A stretch of 64,000 nt of DNA from Heterohyrax brucei (GCA_028571685.1 CM053158.1:50266501-50330500); one strand, 5' to 3'; positions 32,478 to 44,365 are shown, counted from the first letter of the stretch. A program made the numbers and translations. The notes: generated from the sequence alone by a model not told the origin.

Positions 32478-34100
32478 TTGTTTGTTTTTTAATTTCATTG
32501 TGTTTTAGGTGAAAGTTTACAGTACTAATTAGTTTCTCATTCAGAAAATTTGTACGCAAATTGTTTAGTGACACTGGTTGCAATCCCCGCGGTGAGCATT
32601 CTGCCCCTTTCAACCCTGGGTTCCTCGTGTTGCCTGTTCTTCCAGTTTTCCTCTCCTTTTCTGCCTTCTCGTATTTGCTTTCGGTCAGGTGTTGCCCGTT
32701 TGGTCTCCTGTATGTGATGGAACTAAGAAGCTGCTCCTCACATGTGTTACTGTTTACTTTGTGGGGCTAATAAACATTAGCTGAAAGGCAGACTTCAGGA
32801 GTGGCTTCAGTTCTGAGTTAGCAGAGTGTCCAGGAGCTATAGTCCCAGGGTTTCTTCCAGTCTCTGTCAGACCGGTTAAGTCTGATCTTTTTTTTAAATT
32901 TGAATTCTGTTCTACATTTTTCTCCTGCCCTATCCAGGACCTTCTGTTATGACCCCTGTCACAATGGTCAATGGTGGGATCCAGGCACAATCTAGTTTTT
33001 GGGGGAAAGCTATTAGACGCTCTGGTTGTTAGTCCTCTGGACTGGTATTGTCCTTATGTCTTTGGTTGTCTTCATTTGCCTTTGATCCATATGGGTTGGA
33101 ACCAATGGATGTTTCTTAGGTGGCCACTCGCAGACTTTTAAGACCTCAAACACTACTCACCAAAGTAGGATGTAGAACATTTTCCTTATGAAGTAGGTTG
33201 TGCCAGTTGACCTAGATGTCACCAGACACTGTGGTCCACACCCTCAACCCCAGTAACTTGGTCCGTCCAAGTGTTCAGATGTGTCTAGGAAGCTTCTGTG
33301 GGGTTGCCTTGATCAAGCGGAAGTGACTTTCCTTATATTGGGTGTCCTACCCTTTACCAGTCACCACTTGTCTGCTATCTAGTTAGTGATTTCCTCTCCC
33401 CATCCCTTCCCTCACTCATAATTATCCAAGGTGGTTTTTTTCTGTGTGTAAACCTTTTCTTGGTTTTTTATAATAGTGGTCTGACACTTTGTTCTTTTGT
33501 GATTGACTCCACTTAGCATGATGCCTCCAGATTCATCCTTCTTGTGAGATGGTTTGTTAGATTCATACTTGTTCTTTACTGTCGAGTAACAGTCTACCAT
33601 GTGTATATGCCATAGTTTACAAGTTCATCTGTTGATAGGCACTTAAGTTGTTTCCATCTCCTTGCTGTTGTGAGTAATGCTACATTGAACAGAAGTTGCA
33701 TGTGTCTATTTGTACAATAGCTGTTATCTCTCTAGGCTATATTCCTAGGAGTAGGATTCCAGGATTGTATATTTCTATTTCTAACTTTTTAAGGAGACCC
33801 CATATCATTTTCCATAGTGATTATACCATTTTACATTCCCACCAGCAGTGCATAGTGTTCTAGTCTCCCTCAACCTCCCCAACTTTATTTTCTGAGTCTT
33901 TGATTAGTGCCAGTAATATCGAGATGAAATGGTATCTCCTTGTAGTTTTGATTTCATTTCTGTAATGACTAATATTTGAAAGCATTTCCTCCTGTGTCTG
34001 ACATACCAGCCTCAATATCTTCTTTGGTAAAGTATCTGTTCACATCTTTTGTTCCTTTTTTAATTCCATTGTTTGTCTCTCTGTTGTGGAGATGTGGGGC
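32478..34100 (-). mobile_element. 5'-truncated L1, 3' UTR and ORF2 C-terminus, minus strand
   Basis: T-rich left end, then a 3' UTR starting tttcattgtgttttaggtgaaag, then the complement of the ORF2 end (tttacaagttcatctgttg, cattttacattcccaccagc). The minus-strand piece 33969-34151 contains DVNRYFTKEDIEA, the ORF2 C-terminal motif. A possible 12-bp degenerate TSD (gggctattttt near 32467 and gggctgttttt near 34095) brackets it. Confidence 0.9.
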
Positions 34101-34620
34101 TGTTTTTAAAATCAGCTCTGAGTACCAGCTTTTGGGATTACAATGAAGCACATTTTAGTGAAAGCAGGTCTGCTGTCGTGTAGAGTGGAGTACAAAGGAA
34201 TGTGGCCAATTTATGAGGCCCACATTTCTCTCTCTGCTAATTTGATTCAACCCAGGGTAAATGTGAGGCTCAAAAATGAAATGAATTGCATTGCTTTCAA
34301 ACAGCTCTTTATGAACATTGCACCTTTCTTAACATAGTTGTCACCCCCATCTTTCCACTTCCTGGGTGGGTGTTGGTAATGAGGCAAGTGACAGTGTCTC
34401 TGGATGGCAGTAAACCTTCACTGACAGAACTGTTCTCTGTAGTACAAAGCATTGCCATAGTGACTTTATTTTTTAAAATACAAAGTCGTGTACTTTGCTG
34501 TAAAATTGTGAGAGAGGTGTGCAGGCAGTTTTCCAAAGTAACTGGTGGTGCCCTAGTCCGTCTCCTTGCCCAGAGCTCAGCTGCTTTGGCTCCTGCTGTA
34601 AAGGAGAGGAACTTTTGATA
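34101..34620. other. Unique sequence, nothing recognised
   Basis: Open frames at 34286-34618 (+) and 34309-34536 (-) have no domain or splice evidence. Confidence 0.45.
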
Positions 34621-35114
34621 TGTGACTCTTCGTTACCTAGTGCTGCTATAACAGAAATACAAATAGATGGCCTTCACAAAGAGAAGTTTATTCTCTCCCA
34701 GTCTCGGAGGCTAGACATCCAAATTCAGTTTGCCAGCTCCAGGACAAAGCTTTCTGTGTCAGCTATGGGTAAAGTCCTTGCCATCAATCTTCCCCTAGCC
34801 TAGGAGCTTCTCAGGCATAGGGAGTCTGGAACCAAATGACACATAGTGCTGTCTCTTACTGGTATGAGGTCCCCCGTCTCTCTGCTTCCTTTGCTCTTTT
34901 AAAGCTCAAAAGAGATTGACTCAAGACACAACCTAATCTTAAAGATTGAGTTCTGCCTCACTATGTAACTGCCTCTAACCCTGCAGCATTAACATCATAG
35001 AGGTAGGGTTTACAGCACAAAGCAAGACTGCATTAAATGACGGAATGGTGGCCAGTCACACAGTATTGGGAATCATGGCCTGCCAAGTAGACATACACAA
35101 TTCAATCTGTAACA
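34621..35114 (-). repeat. Solo LTR, same family as 25172-25690, minus strand
   Basis: The complement aligns with 29279-29790 end to end, including the ttgagctttaaaagagc promoter-like block, the tcccaatac block and the ctgttatagcagcac end. It starts TGTGACTC and ends TGTAACA on the plus strand. No TSD was resolved. Confidence 0.82.
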
Positions 35115-35341
35115 GTGAGTTTTTAGATGTGAGGCCCAGAAATTAATCATCTGAACATTAAAATAAATGATTCTGTATACTGTATGTATGCTTGTGAACC
35201 CAAAGAAAGCTGTATGTAATTGTAGAAGCATATTAATGTACTTTGCAGAGTAAGAAGTATTTTGCTTGGGGCCTCTAGAGTTGCCCTCTTTCTGATACCT
35301 TGGTTAGGAGCCTCCATGGCTCAATTTCTTTGTTTTAAGTC

Positions 35342-35504
35342 AACCAAAACCAAACTTGTTGCCACTGAGTTGATTCTGACTCATAGTGACCCTGTAGGAC
35401 AGAGTAGAGCTGCTGCATAGTTTCCAAGGGGCAGCTGGTGGATTCACCTTGCTGATCTTCTGGTTAGCAGGTGTGACTCTAACCAGCACACCACCGGGGT
35501 TTCC
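35342..35504 (-). mobile_element. AfroSINE (short form)
   Basis: tgagttgattctgactcatag, aggacagagtagagctgctg, tctggttagcaggtgtgac, caccaccggggtttcc. Confidence 0.92.
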
Positions 35505-35784
35505 ATCTTTCCTTTAGCAGTAAGGATAGTAGTAGTAGTGCCTGTCTCAGGGTCGCTGTGAGTACTGAATGTGTTACCCTATGTGAAATACTTCAGAGTC
35601 TATCACGAGTCAGTATTCAGGGCGTATGAGCTGTTACTACTTTCTGAGGCTGATTGAGGAACCGTCTGCTCTACATAGCATCCAAGAAGTGGTTGAGTGT
35701 TTAAAGCAGCTGTTTACCATACTAATTTGACTGTGTTGTTCAAGGAAATGTAAAGATTTTACCCCTTGACGTCTCTTCTTTTTG

Positions 35785-35968
35785 ATCTGCAGTCCCGTGT
35801 TACTGGCAACCCCATGTGTGCAGAGGAGAACTGTTCCATAGGGATTTTTTAAGTCTGTGACCTTCAGAAGCAGATTGCCAGGCCTGCCTTCAAGGTGCCC
35901 CCTGAGTGAGTTCACACCTGTAGTCTTTCAGCTAGTAGTCAAGCATCAAACCATTTGCCTCACCCCAG
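35785..35968 (-). mobile_element. AfroSINE (long form)
   Basis: Carries the long-form middle block (cttcagaagcagattgccag gcctgccttc) between the tail part and tagtctttcagctagtagtc. Confidence 0.78.
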
Positions 35969-36047
35969 GAATCAGTAGTCCTGCATATATCATATGTATT
36001 TATCAACCACTGAATACTTAATTTTATTCTCTACTTGTGGACTGAAA

Positions 36048-36245
36048 ACACTGCCATCAAGCCAGTTCCAACTCACAGTGACCCCATGTCTTATAGAGTA
36101 GAACTGCTCCATGGGGTTTTCTTGGCTGATGTTTACAGAAACATGTTGCCAGGCCTTTCTTCCATGGTGCCATTGGATAGCGTTCAACTGCCAATCTGTA
36201 GGTCAGCAGTGGAGCACAAGCTGTTTGCACTATTCAGGGACCTAC
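36048..36245 (-). mobile_element. AfroSINE (long form)
   Basis: tgccatcaagccagttccaac, ctcatgg-type tail, long-form block gttgccaggcctttcttcc, head complement ctgtaggtcagcagtggagc. About 80 bp from another long-form copy. Confidence 0.85.
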
Positions 36246-37093
36246 TGAAGGAATAGAGGCCATGAACTTAAAAAACAGAAGAGGAAATGGCATAATTGTA
36301 AAATTGTTGGAGTTGTTCTTTTAAGAACATTTAATAATCCAATTGTAAAATACTTATAGCTAGCTAGATTTTTATTAAAAGAGTGTCTGTTTTGTGATTT
36401 TTACCTTGATATACTTTATAACATTTCAAGAAAAGTGATTTTCTGCCAGGGATATCTATGACACGGTCACCATCACTGAAGAGCAGTGTGACATTGCCTG
36501 TTCTCGAGCTTGGGCTGCCTCACACTGTGTTTTCCTACTACACTCCTTATTACATCCTGGTCAGGTTGACTTCTCCATAGGAATTAAGTAGCACTGAAGT
36601 TTTCTGTCTTTTCAAAGATTAAATAATTTCTGTTACTGTCATAACAGCTACTGTGGTACAGGTGAAAGAGAAGAGCCCCGGTGAGCTTGCAAACCATGAG
36701 ATTAAAGAACTAATTCCACCTCTTCCTGTTTAAGTCTTAGAAGCTTAGACACTTGATCAAAGCAGCCCATCACAATTTCATTTATAAAATGCAAGAGCTG
36801 GAAGAGCTAATTTCTGTGTTCCTTGCAAAAAGAAACCTCCAGTGAATCTCTCTAGACCAACCACTTACATGAGTCCGACACAGGTTCTCATTTCTGAATA
36901 GTCATTTTTCAGGTTTCTGCACTTACTACAAAGAGAAGTGATTGTAGTCAAAACAAAAATACTAATGATCAAGCCACGTAATAAATTTAGTCCCCATTCC
37001 AGCATATTGCTTCCTTCCTGGCCTCTCGCCTGCTCATTTTGACAGTATTGTCATTATTTGGCCTCTTGTTAATTGTTCATTATTGTTCCAAAA
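36246..37093. other. Unique sequence, nothing recognised
   Basis: No repeat family and no coding stretch. Composition is ordinary. Confidence 0.5.
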
Positions 37094-37277
37094 TCTCAAA
37101 ACCAAGCCTGTTGCTGTAGAGTCTGTTTTGACTTACAGTGACCCTAGAGAACAGAGCAGAACTGCCCCATCGGGCTTCCTAGGCTCCAGTCTTTATGGGA
37201 GCAGAACGCTTGGTAGATTCAAACCCCAAGCTTTCCATTAGTAGCCAAGCACTTAGCCACGGCACCACCAGGCCTCC
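37094..37277 (-). mobile_element. AfroSINE with a small extra segment
   Basis: Short-form blocks (agagaacagagcagaactgcc; agccaagcacttagccacgg) with about 20 extra bases (tccagtctttatgggagcag) in the middle, where the long form has its block. Strongly diverged. Confidence 0.82.
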
Positions 37278-37950
37278 TTGATATTGTACAGTGCAAATAA
37301 ATTGCAAATTAGCAAAAATAAAATGCAGTACTTCATGAAGGCCTTAAAAGTAATGTGGAGGCCATGCTTGGATCACACACACAGCCTTTGACAGAGAGGC
37401 CTGAAAGAAGGAGACCAGTTAACAATCGAAGATGAAGATTTTCCATTAATAACAATGGTTATTAACAACACACATCCTTACTTTGAATATTAAAGGATTT
37501 ATTTGAGCATCACATGACTGAGAGGCCCTTGAAGAAACTGATGATGCCCTTGATTATTTTCTGTAAAATTAGCCTCTAGGGTTCTGCCTCAGAAGTCCAA
37601 TTTGAAGTATGAATGTCATATCATAATATAACATAATTTTGTTAGAATAATATAATTGCAACTAATGTTTCGGTCCTTTATTTTAAGAAAAAGTACATAA
37701 TTGAGCTTATAACCTAAATATAATTAACACTGTCAGATTTACTATAAGCTTATTTTTGTAGTTTGTGGTTTTATTTCAACATGAAGTCGTAGCCTTTTAT
37801 CACTATTTACTGTTAAGTTTTGCCTCCATCTGAAGTTGATTTGTGTTCAGTGAGCTTTTCTCTGGTCTTCATTATCCTCCATTAGCGAGCATCTCTTCTA
37901 CTTATTACACCTATAGAAAGTTTACAGAATATTGCTGTACTGTTTTTCAT
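37278..37950. other. AT-rich unique sequence
   Basis: Nothing recognised. Confidence 0.5.
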
Positions 37951-38112
37951 GGGGAAACTCAGGTACCATAGTGGTTAAGTGCTATGTCTGCTAACCACCA
38001 AGTTGGATGTTTGAATCCACCAGGCGCCCATTGGAAACTCTATAGAGCAGTTATGCTCTGTCCTATAGTGTCACTGTGAATCAGAATCGACTCAGTGGCA
38101 CTGGGTTTTGCT
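37951..38112 (+). mobile_element. AfroSINE (short form)
   Basis: Sense copy with a clear head (accatagtggttaagtgc), B-box region (tgtttgaatccaccaggcgc) and hairpin tail gaatcagaatcgactcagtg. Confidence 0.94.
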
Positions 38113-38130
38113 TTTTGTTTTTTCACGGAC

Positions 38131-38480
38131 TATTATTGTTAGCTACCATTGAGTCAGCTTCAACTCTTGGTGACCCTGTGTAGAACTGAATGAAACATTG
38201 CACACTCATGCCATCTTTGTAATCACTGATATGTTTAAGCCTAGGCTGACCATGTTCTGTTCTGAACCATAAGTTTTCATTGGCTGATTTTTCTAAAGTA
38301 GACTGCCAGGCCTTTCTTCCTTGTCTGTCCTAGTCTAGAAGCCCCACTGAAACCTGTCCACCGTGGATGACCCTGCTGGTATTGGAAATAGCAGTGGTAT
38401 AGCTTCCCAGGATCACAGTAACACTCAAGCCCCCCCCAGTACAATAGATTGACAGACAGTTGGGGGGTCAGTAGGCCAGA
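38131..38480 (-). mobile_element. Non-autonomous RTE derivative or RTE-like composite, minus strand
   Basis: The plus strand begins with the RTE 3'-tail complement (attgagtcagcttcaactc). Its far end translates on the minus strand to FQYQQGHPRWTGFSGASRLG, the same module as FKYQQSHPWWTSFSRASRLR at about 42313-42372 and, in part, the RTE 5' region at 322-390. The RTE coding body is missing. Confidence 0.65.
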
Positions 38481-38907
38481 TGTTTTTTCATAGCCTGAGC
38501 CCACAAAATGACATAAATTTTAGTGGTAAATTGAGAAAAAAGTTACTTACTTGGCCCAAACTAAATATGCTTTCACTCTTACCTTGCCATCTTTTCTGTA
38601 CTGATAGTGTCTTGCTCAAGGAGGTAGAATTTGTCTTCAGTGACCAAGTTAGAAATGGTTTACACTGCTAGGGAAAAACAACAAACAGTGCTGTGTTCAT
38701 GTATGCATCGACTGGGGTTTGCTTTTCATGGCATCTCCCCGAGGTTGAAGATAGGAGTTTCACTCAGAGCTTCTACTTAGAGCTATGGCAGTACCTTTTA
38801 AATCAGGCGGCCTGAAACATGTTTGGGGCAGAAGATCCTTAAGTTTGAGACTGCTTCTTCCCAACGGAGAAGAGTGAAAACTTGGACAGAGATAGAACCT
38901 GAGGTTT

Positions 38908-38981
38908 TGTGTGTGTGTGTGTGTGTGTGTGCGCACACGCGCACGCGCGCGCGTGCACACGCGTGCATGTGTGTATGTGTG
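38908..38981. repeat. 74-bp alternating pyrimidine-purine run (Z-DNA-type)
   Basis: A (TG)n stretch passes without interruption of the alternation into (CG/CA)-rich sequence (gcgcacacgcgcacgcgcgc) and back to TG. The GC-rich core is also near self-complementary. It creates spurious frames on both strands. Confidence 0.93.
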
Positions 38982-39340
38982 GTATCCTTTGGGATTAAAA
39001 GGCCAAGTCAGCCAGTATACACCAGTGTCCGGGTTGCGACATTTCTTGAATTGCCTTGCTCACGGGAGTGCTGTCTCAGATTACCAGTTGCTGGCTGTAG
39101 CATCAGTGTGTCATGCCTGGCTGGTTCGCAGGTTTGGGCAGAGGAAATGAAACCTAGTCAGTTACTATGAGATTTATAGTAGACCTGCTATTGCAGGAAG
39201 TGGTGAAAAGTTGATTGATAGTTTGAGACAAAACTGCAGCAAGAAACAGGATGTGTGTTTTCTATTTATACCCAACTTTCTTTTTCCTGCATTTCGGGGC
39301 TCCTTTGCACTTTGTTTTGGTTGTTTCATAAGGTTTTGTA

Positions 39341-39366
39341 TCTCTCTCTGTCTCTCTCTCTCTGTT
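39341..39366 (+). repeat. (CT)n low-complexity run
   Basis: Alternating tctctctct with one tg interruption. Confidence 0.9.
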
Positions 39367-39620
39367 TTTAGCCCAGTTATCAAATTATTATTAATTGAGG
39401 AAATTTTGTATCAGCTTAGCTGGGTTAGAAGCATGTACTTTGGGCTGTTACTGTATCATAATAGCTATATTTATGTTGACTTGTTAGAAGTACTCTTAAA
39501 AAAAAAAGCTTTAAAATACGGTATTCTCTCACATATATAAACAGATTTTTTTTTCTTTTGTAAATTACATGCTAGGATCGCAGTTTCAGTAACATTATAA
39601 GAAAAACCTGTTTAAGTTTC

Positions 39621-39920
39621 TGTTTTAGTCAGCTAGTGCAGCTCTAACAGGTATACCAGGAGTGGATGGCTTTAACAAAGGAAGGTTTACTCTTAAAAAG
39701 TCTAGTAGGTTACCAGTCTGAATTCAGGGTGTCCGCTCCAGGGGCAGGCTTTCCCTCTGTCAGCTGTGGAGGAAAATCCTTGTGTTGCATTAGTCTTTGT
39801 GGAGGGAGCATCTTGGCGCAGGAACCTCAGGTCTGAAAGATGTGCTCTTCTCCCAGTGCTGCTTTCTTGATGGTGTGAGGTTCCCAGCTCTCTGCTTGCT
39901 TCCTTTTCCTTTTAGGAAAA
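39621..39920 (-). repeat. LTR fragment, family of 60776-61272
   Basis: tgttttagtcagctagtgcagc, ggagtggatggctttaacaaagg, gcaggaacctcaggtctgaa and gctgctttcttgatggtgt match 60776-61028 closely. The remainder of the LTR is missing. Confidence 0.8.
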
Positions 39921-40060
39921 GCTATGAAATTCCAAATTTATACTGTTAAAAAGACAAGGTGTAATACTTTTTTTTTCTGCCACTCTAGTTGTTTTTTACA
40001 TGTCACTTTCAGAACACATCTTCCATTTAAATTCAGTTTTTTTGCTTTGTTTCGTTTTCT

Positions 40061-41660
40061 ATTTTTATTAGGGTTAAGTGAAAGTTTACAGTCTAAGTCA
40101 ATTTGCTGTATATAACCCCAAACACATGCCTCTGTGCCATCTGTCTCCTCTCCTCATCCTGTGACAGCACATTCCTCCTTTCCACTCTGTATTTCCAGTA
40201 TTTATTCAACCAACACTTGTTCTCTCCTCTTGACCTCCCTGTCTTACCTCTGGAGAAGAACTGGTTAGGCAGCCTCATATATATATTTAAGCCAAGAAGT
40301 ACACATACCACTTGGATCACTCTATATCCTGTAGTCCAGCCTAATTTTTATCTGAAGAGTTGGATTCAGTACTGGTTTCAGCTCTGGGCTAGCCGCAAAT
40401 CCAGGGGCCATGTTCTCAAAGGACCCTGCAGGATGTCAGACCATCAAGTCTGATCTTTTAATAGAGTTCTAGATCAGGCACTCCACTTATTCTTGTGCTA
40501 TGTCAGGAACTCTACATTGTGTTCCCTGTCAGGGCATTCTTTGGTGGGGCCAGACATCATCTAGTTCTTCTGGTCTGATGCTGATGTACTCTCCCAGTCA
40601 TATGGACCCTTCTGTCTCCTGGGTTCATATTTGCCTTATGTCTTTGATTTCTTGGTTTTCATCTGCTCCAGATGGATTGGGACCAGTCGATGTTCCTTAG
40701 ATGGCGACTTGCGAGCTTTTAAGATCCCAGGTACCACTCAACCAAAATAGGATACAGAATATTTTCTTAGGAAAAAAAACTAGTTATGCCAGTTGACCTG
40801 AATGTCCCTGAAACTATGGTCCCAAAACCAAGTTTTTAGAAAAACTCTTAGTTTATGGTGTAGTGATGTGGTCCAGTTGTGCTGATTTCCCTTCTACTGC
40901 GTGCTGTCACTCCCTTTACCTAACTGAGTTTCTACTGACTGATCTATGAATAACCCTCTGCCTCCCTCCCCACCCTTGAAGCCATTAAAGAGTATTTTCT
41001 TCTGTACATAAGCCCTTTCATAAGTCCTTATAATAGTGGTTTCATGCAATATTTGTCCTTTTTGTAGCTGACTGCACTCAGCATAATGTCTTCCAGTTGA
41101 TTCCATGTTATGGCATGTTTCATAAGATCATTGTTGTTCTTTATCATTGAGTAGTGTTCTGTTGTATGAATATACCAGTTTGTTTATCCATTCATCTGTT
41201 GATGGGCATATAAGTTGATTCCATCTTTCTGTTCTTGTGGACATTGTTGAAATAAACATCCATGTGCATGTATCTGTTCATGTGACAGCCCTTATTTCTC
41301 TAGGATAAATACCAAACAGTGGGATTGCTGGATCATGTGGTATTTCCATTTCTAGCTTTTTAAGAGAGTGCCTAATTGCTTTTCAAAGAAATTGTACCAT
41401 TTTACTCTCCCACTAGCAATGTAGGGGAGTTCCAGTCTCTCCACAGCCTCTCCAGCATTTATTATTTTGTGTTTTTTGGATTAATGCCAGCCTTGCTGGA
41501 GTGAGTTGATATCTCATTGTAGTTTTGATTTGGATTTCTCTAGTGGCTGGAGATAGTGAGCATTTCCTCATATGTCTTTGGCTGCCTGGATATCTTCTTG
41601 GGTGAAGTATCTATATATCTCCTTTGCCCATGGCTTAATTGGGTTGTGTGTCCTTTTCCT
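40061..41660 (-). mobile_element. 5'-truncated L1, 3' UTR plus ORF2 C-terminus, minus strand
   Basis: The left end is the complement of an A-rich terminus. The 3' UTR is of the type at 47689-48480 and 1-321. The ORF2 end complement follows (tttatccattcatctgttg, attttactctcccactagc). The minus-strand piece 41568-41756 holds KPWAKEIYRYFTQEDIQAAK, the ORF2 C-terminal motif. Confidence 0.92.
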
Positions 41661-41789
41661 GCTGGCACTTTGTGGAGCCTCGTAGACCGTAGAGATCAGA
41701 TTTGGATCAGATGCGTGGTTGCCAAACACATCCCCCAGTGTGCGGCATCCTTCCACTGTGAGAGTACAATGTGTGACACTTTCCTAGTA
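41661..41789. other. Short unassigned spacer
   Basis: Between the L1 5' truncation point and the next AfroSINE. Confidence 0.5.
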
Positions 41790-41956
41790 ACCAAAACCAA
41801 ACTCACTGATTTGAGTCAGGTCCAGCTCACAGCGACCCTACAGATCAGGGTAGAACTGCTCCATAGAGTCTCCAAGGAATGCCTGGCGGATCTGAACTGC
41901 TGACCTTTTGGTTAACAGATGTAGCACTGAACCCACCACACTACCAGTGTTTCCAC
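41790..41956 (-). mobile_element. AfroSINE (short form)
   Basis: gatttgagtcaggtccagctc, gggtagaactgctccatag, ttttggttaacagatgtagc, accagtgtttcc. The flanking words actttcctagta occur on both sides (41778-41789 and 41956-41967), a 12-bp TSD. Confidence 0.92.
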
Positions 41957-42234
41957 TTTCCTAGTAGGCAGTAACAGAGATTAAGTTGGTTTCAGCTTCA
42001 GAGCTGATGTATTTAGTATAGTCAGTAATACAAAAATAATCCAATTTTTTTCTCCTATTCTAAATCTCTATAATTAAAGCTTACATATATATTTAAGACT
42101 GCAAGCCAAAGGTAGTAGTAACAGCAACTTTGAAACCTTCTGGGTCTTGTACATTTGGAAGATGCTAAGTAGTACTGAAATTGAGAAGAGATCAGGCGTG
42201 TGGTCTCAAGAGCCTGGCTATTTAAGGAAAGCCC

Positions 42235-42690
42235 TATGGTGAGATCCACCTGTTTGTCTGTTATGCTGCAGTGGCTTGTATGTTGTTGTAATGGAAGCTA
42301 TTCTACTTGTATTTCAAGTACCAGCAGAGTCACCCCTGGTGGACCAGTTTCAGCAGAGCTTCCAGACTAAGATACACTGGGAGGAAAGACCTGGTAAACT
42401 ACTTTAGAAAAGTAGTCAAGGAAAACATTATGATTCACAGTAGAATGCTGTCTAGACTTGCTTATTTTGGACACAGCATCAGGAGGGATCATTCGCTGGA
42501 GAAGGACTTCCTGTTTGGTGAGGCAGAGGACCAGTGTGGGCTAGGGAGACCCGTGGAATAATGGGCTGGTACAGTAGTGACCATGAGAACTCCAATGAGC
42601 TGGCAGAAGGGAGGATGACATAGAGCTAGGCAGCATTTTGTTTTATTGTACGTGCGTAAGGTCACCATGTGTTGGAGTCACCTTGACAGC
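42235..42690 (+). mobile_element. Non-autonomous RTE derivative, sense copy
   Basis: An RTE 5'-region module (agcttccagactaagatacac, parallel to 324-345) continues within about 50 bp into the RTE C-terminal coding module (RLAYFGHSIRRDHSLEKDF at 42454-42510, parallel to LTYFGHVVRKDQSLEKDIML at 4564-4623) and ends with gttggagtcaccttgacagc (tail). The endonuclease and RT core are absent. The open frame 42307-42561 is just this fusion. Confidence 0.8.
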
Positions 42691-42714
42691 AGCTATCTGT
42701 CTGTGGTGGGATGG

Positions 42715-42870
42715 GAAGAGGATTGGGTTTCCAGTCTCAACTGCCATGTATTACCTGGGTGTGTTTCGGCAGATAGCTTAACTCCTCTGAGTTTCTGCTT
42801 CCTCATCTGTAACATAAGGGTAATAATAAAACCAATTCACAGGGTTGTGTTAGGAACAAGCCTAGTAATG
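42715..42870 (+). repeat. MIR SINE, 3' half
   Basis: cttaactcctctgagtttctg, ttcctcatctgtaacataag and ggtaataataaaacc are the MIR core and tail. Confidence 0.78.
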
Positions 42871-43584
42871 TCTGTTGAACATCATCTTTCCTGTATTATA
42901 GAAGAAGTTGTTGGGGCTCTTAGAAGGGTGACATGTACGGTCAAAGAAGTAAAAGCTTTTGTTTGAAATTTTTTTATTCTGATGTAATTCACAAAGGGGC
43001 ATTATCTTTTTTCCATAGTTCTTGTCTCTTTGTCCCTTAAATCTGTGTGTCACCGAAGGACCCCTGTCAGTGAGAAGTATGGTGGTGAACTAATCTTTTG
43101 GGGTGACTGAGCCTTGGCCCAGAGATGTTTTAAACTGATCCCCCAAATCCTTTACCTGGTAGTCAGCATTTCAAAAATATATGGTGGCCTATCTTGGAGG
43201 TGGATGCAAAGTATATTGCAGCAACCTTACTTTCTTAACTATGCTTTTAAAAATGTCTCAGATGTGATGAAGTTCAGTCTGGGCCTTGTAACCCTATGTT
43301 GAATCATTGACTAACTCCAGCTGACCTTAGTTTTCCTCTTTGCCTTAAGCCACCTCCCTTTTTCTAAGTTCCCTGAAAATTTCACCACAGGAATTCAGAG
43401 TTGTCTTTACCAAGGAAGAGTACCCATCAGTGACAGCTGCAGCCCTCTCCCCTTCACCTCATTGTGCCCTGCTGCACCCTGAAATACCTACTGTGGAGGT
43501 GCTTCCATGTCCAGGATTGTAACTGTGGAGAAGCAACAGGGGAGTGGCATCCCTGTGCGAAGTTCAGCCATTGGAAGCTGGAGT
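42871..43584. other. Unassigned sequence
   Basis: 43386-43510 is an acceptor-preceded open stretch discussed as a weak exon candidate. The rest shows nothing. Confidence 0.45.
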
Positions 43585-43720
43585 CCACCCAGAAGTGCCT
43601 CAGAACAAAGTCCTGGTGATGTACTTACAGAGAATCAGCAGAAAAACACCATATAGAGCACTGCTGTACTCTGCCACATGTGGAGTAGCCATCAATTGGA
43701 ACCAACTCAGCTGGGTATTT
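43585..43720 (+). mobile_element. AfroSINE (long form), 5' truncated
   Basis: ccagaagtgcctcagaacaa, tcctggtgatgtacttacag (long-form block), actgctgtactctgccacatg, ggagtagccatcaattggaac tail. Confidence 0.78.
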
Positions 43721-43997
43721 TTACAAAAATCATTCTCCTTCTAAATATTTTGAGGAAAAAAAGGTCTCTGATACATCTAGGCACTTAGGTGAAAAATACC
43801 ATCTTTGATCTGTAGTGCTATGGCGCTGTCTGGTTTTGTCAGCTCGGTTGAAAAGAAGCCTCATTTTCCCAATATTTTAAGGTAGACTATGCCTACACTT
43901 CTGCAAATGGCAATTTGTCTCTTCCAGTTTGTCTCAAAGCCACTAAGTTGCATACTCACTGAAGCTTTGGAATTGGGGAAAGCCAGGAGCCATGTCC

Positions 43998-44155
43998 AGG
44001 CCCTGGTTGCATAGTTGTAAAGAGCTCGGCTGCTAACAGAAGGTCAGCAGTTCAAATCCACCGGCTGCTCCTCAGAAACCCTGTGGAGCAATTCTACTCT
44101 GTTTTGTAGGGTTGCTATGCATTGAAACTGACTAAACGGCAGTAGTTTGTTTTTT
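43998..44155 (+). mobile_element. AfroSINE (short form)
   Basis: ccctggttgcatagttgtaa (head), gtcagcagttcaaatccacc (B-box region), ctgtggagcaattctactct, gttgctatgcattgaaactg tail. Confidence 0.92.
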
Positions 44156-44171
44156 TCTGGAAGCCGTGTCA

Positions 44172-44365
44172 GAAGTCCCTAGTTAGTGCAGATGGTTAAG
44201 TGCGTGACTGCCAGTCTGAAGGTCAGGAGTCTGAACCCACTGAGAGAGGCGCCTTGGAAGCTAGGCCTGGCCGTCTGCCTCTGAAATGTCACAGCCTTAG
44301 AACCCTATAGCACAATTCTGCTCTACACACGTGGTCATGGTGAGTCGGAATTGACTTGTTGGCAT
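44172..44365 (+). mobile_element. AfroSINE (long form)
   Basis: gtccctagttagtgcagatgg head, ggtcaggagtctgaaccc, a middle block ending gtctgcctctgaaatgtcac, then cacaattctgctctacacac and the tail ggtgagtcggaattgacttg. Tandem with the previous copy, 17 bp away. Confidence 0.88.

Noticed and set aside
38823-39170. Plus-strand frames through the GT/GC repeat
   Set aside because: Low-complexity translation of alternating pyrimidine-purine DNA, open in several frames.
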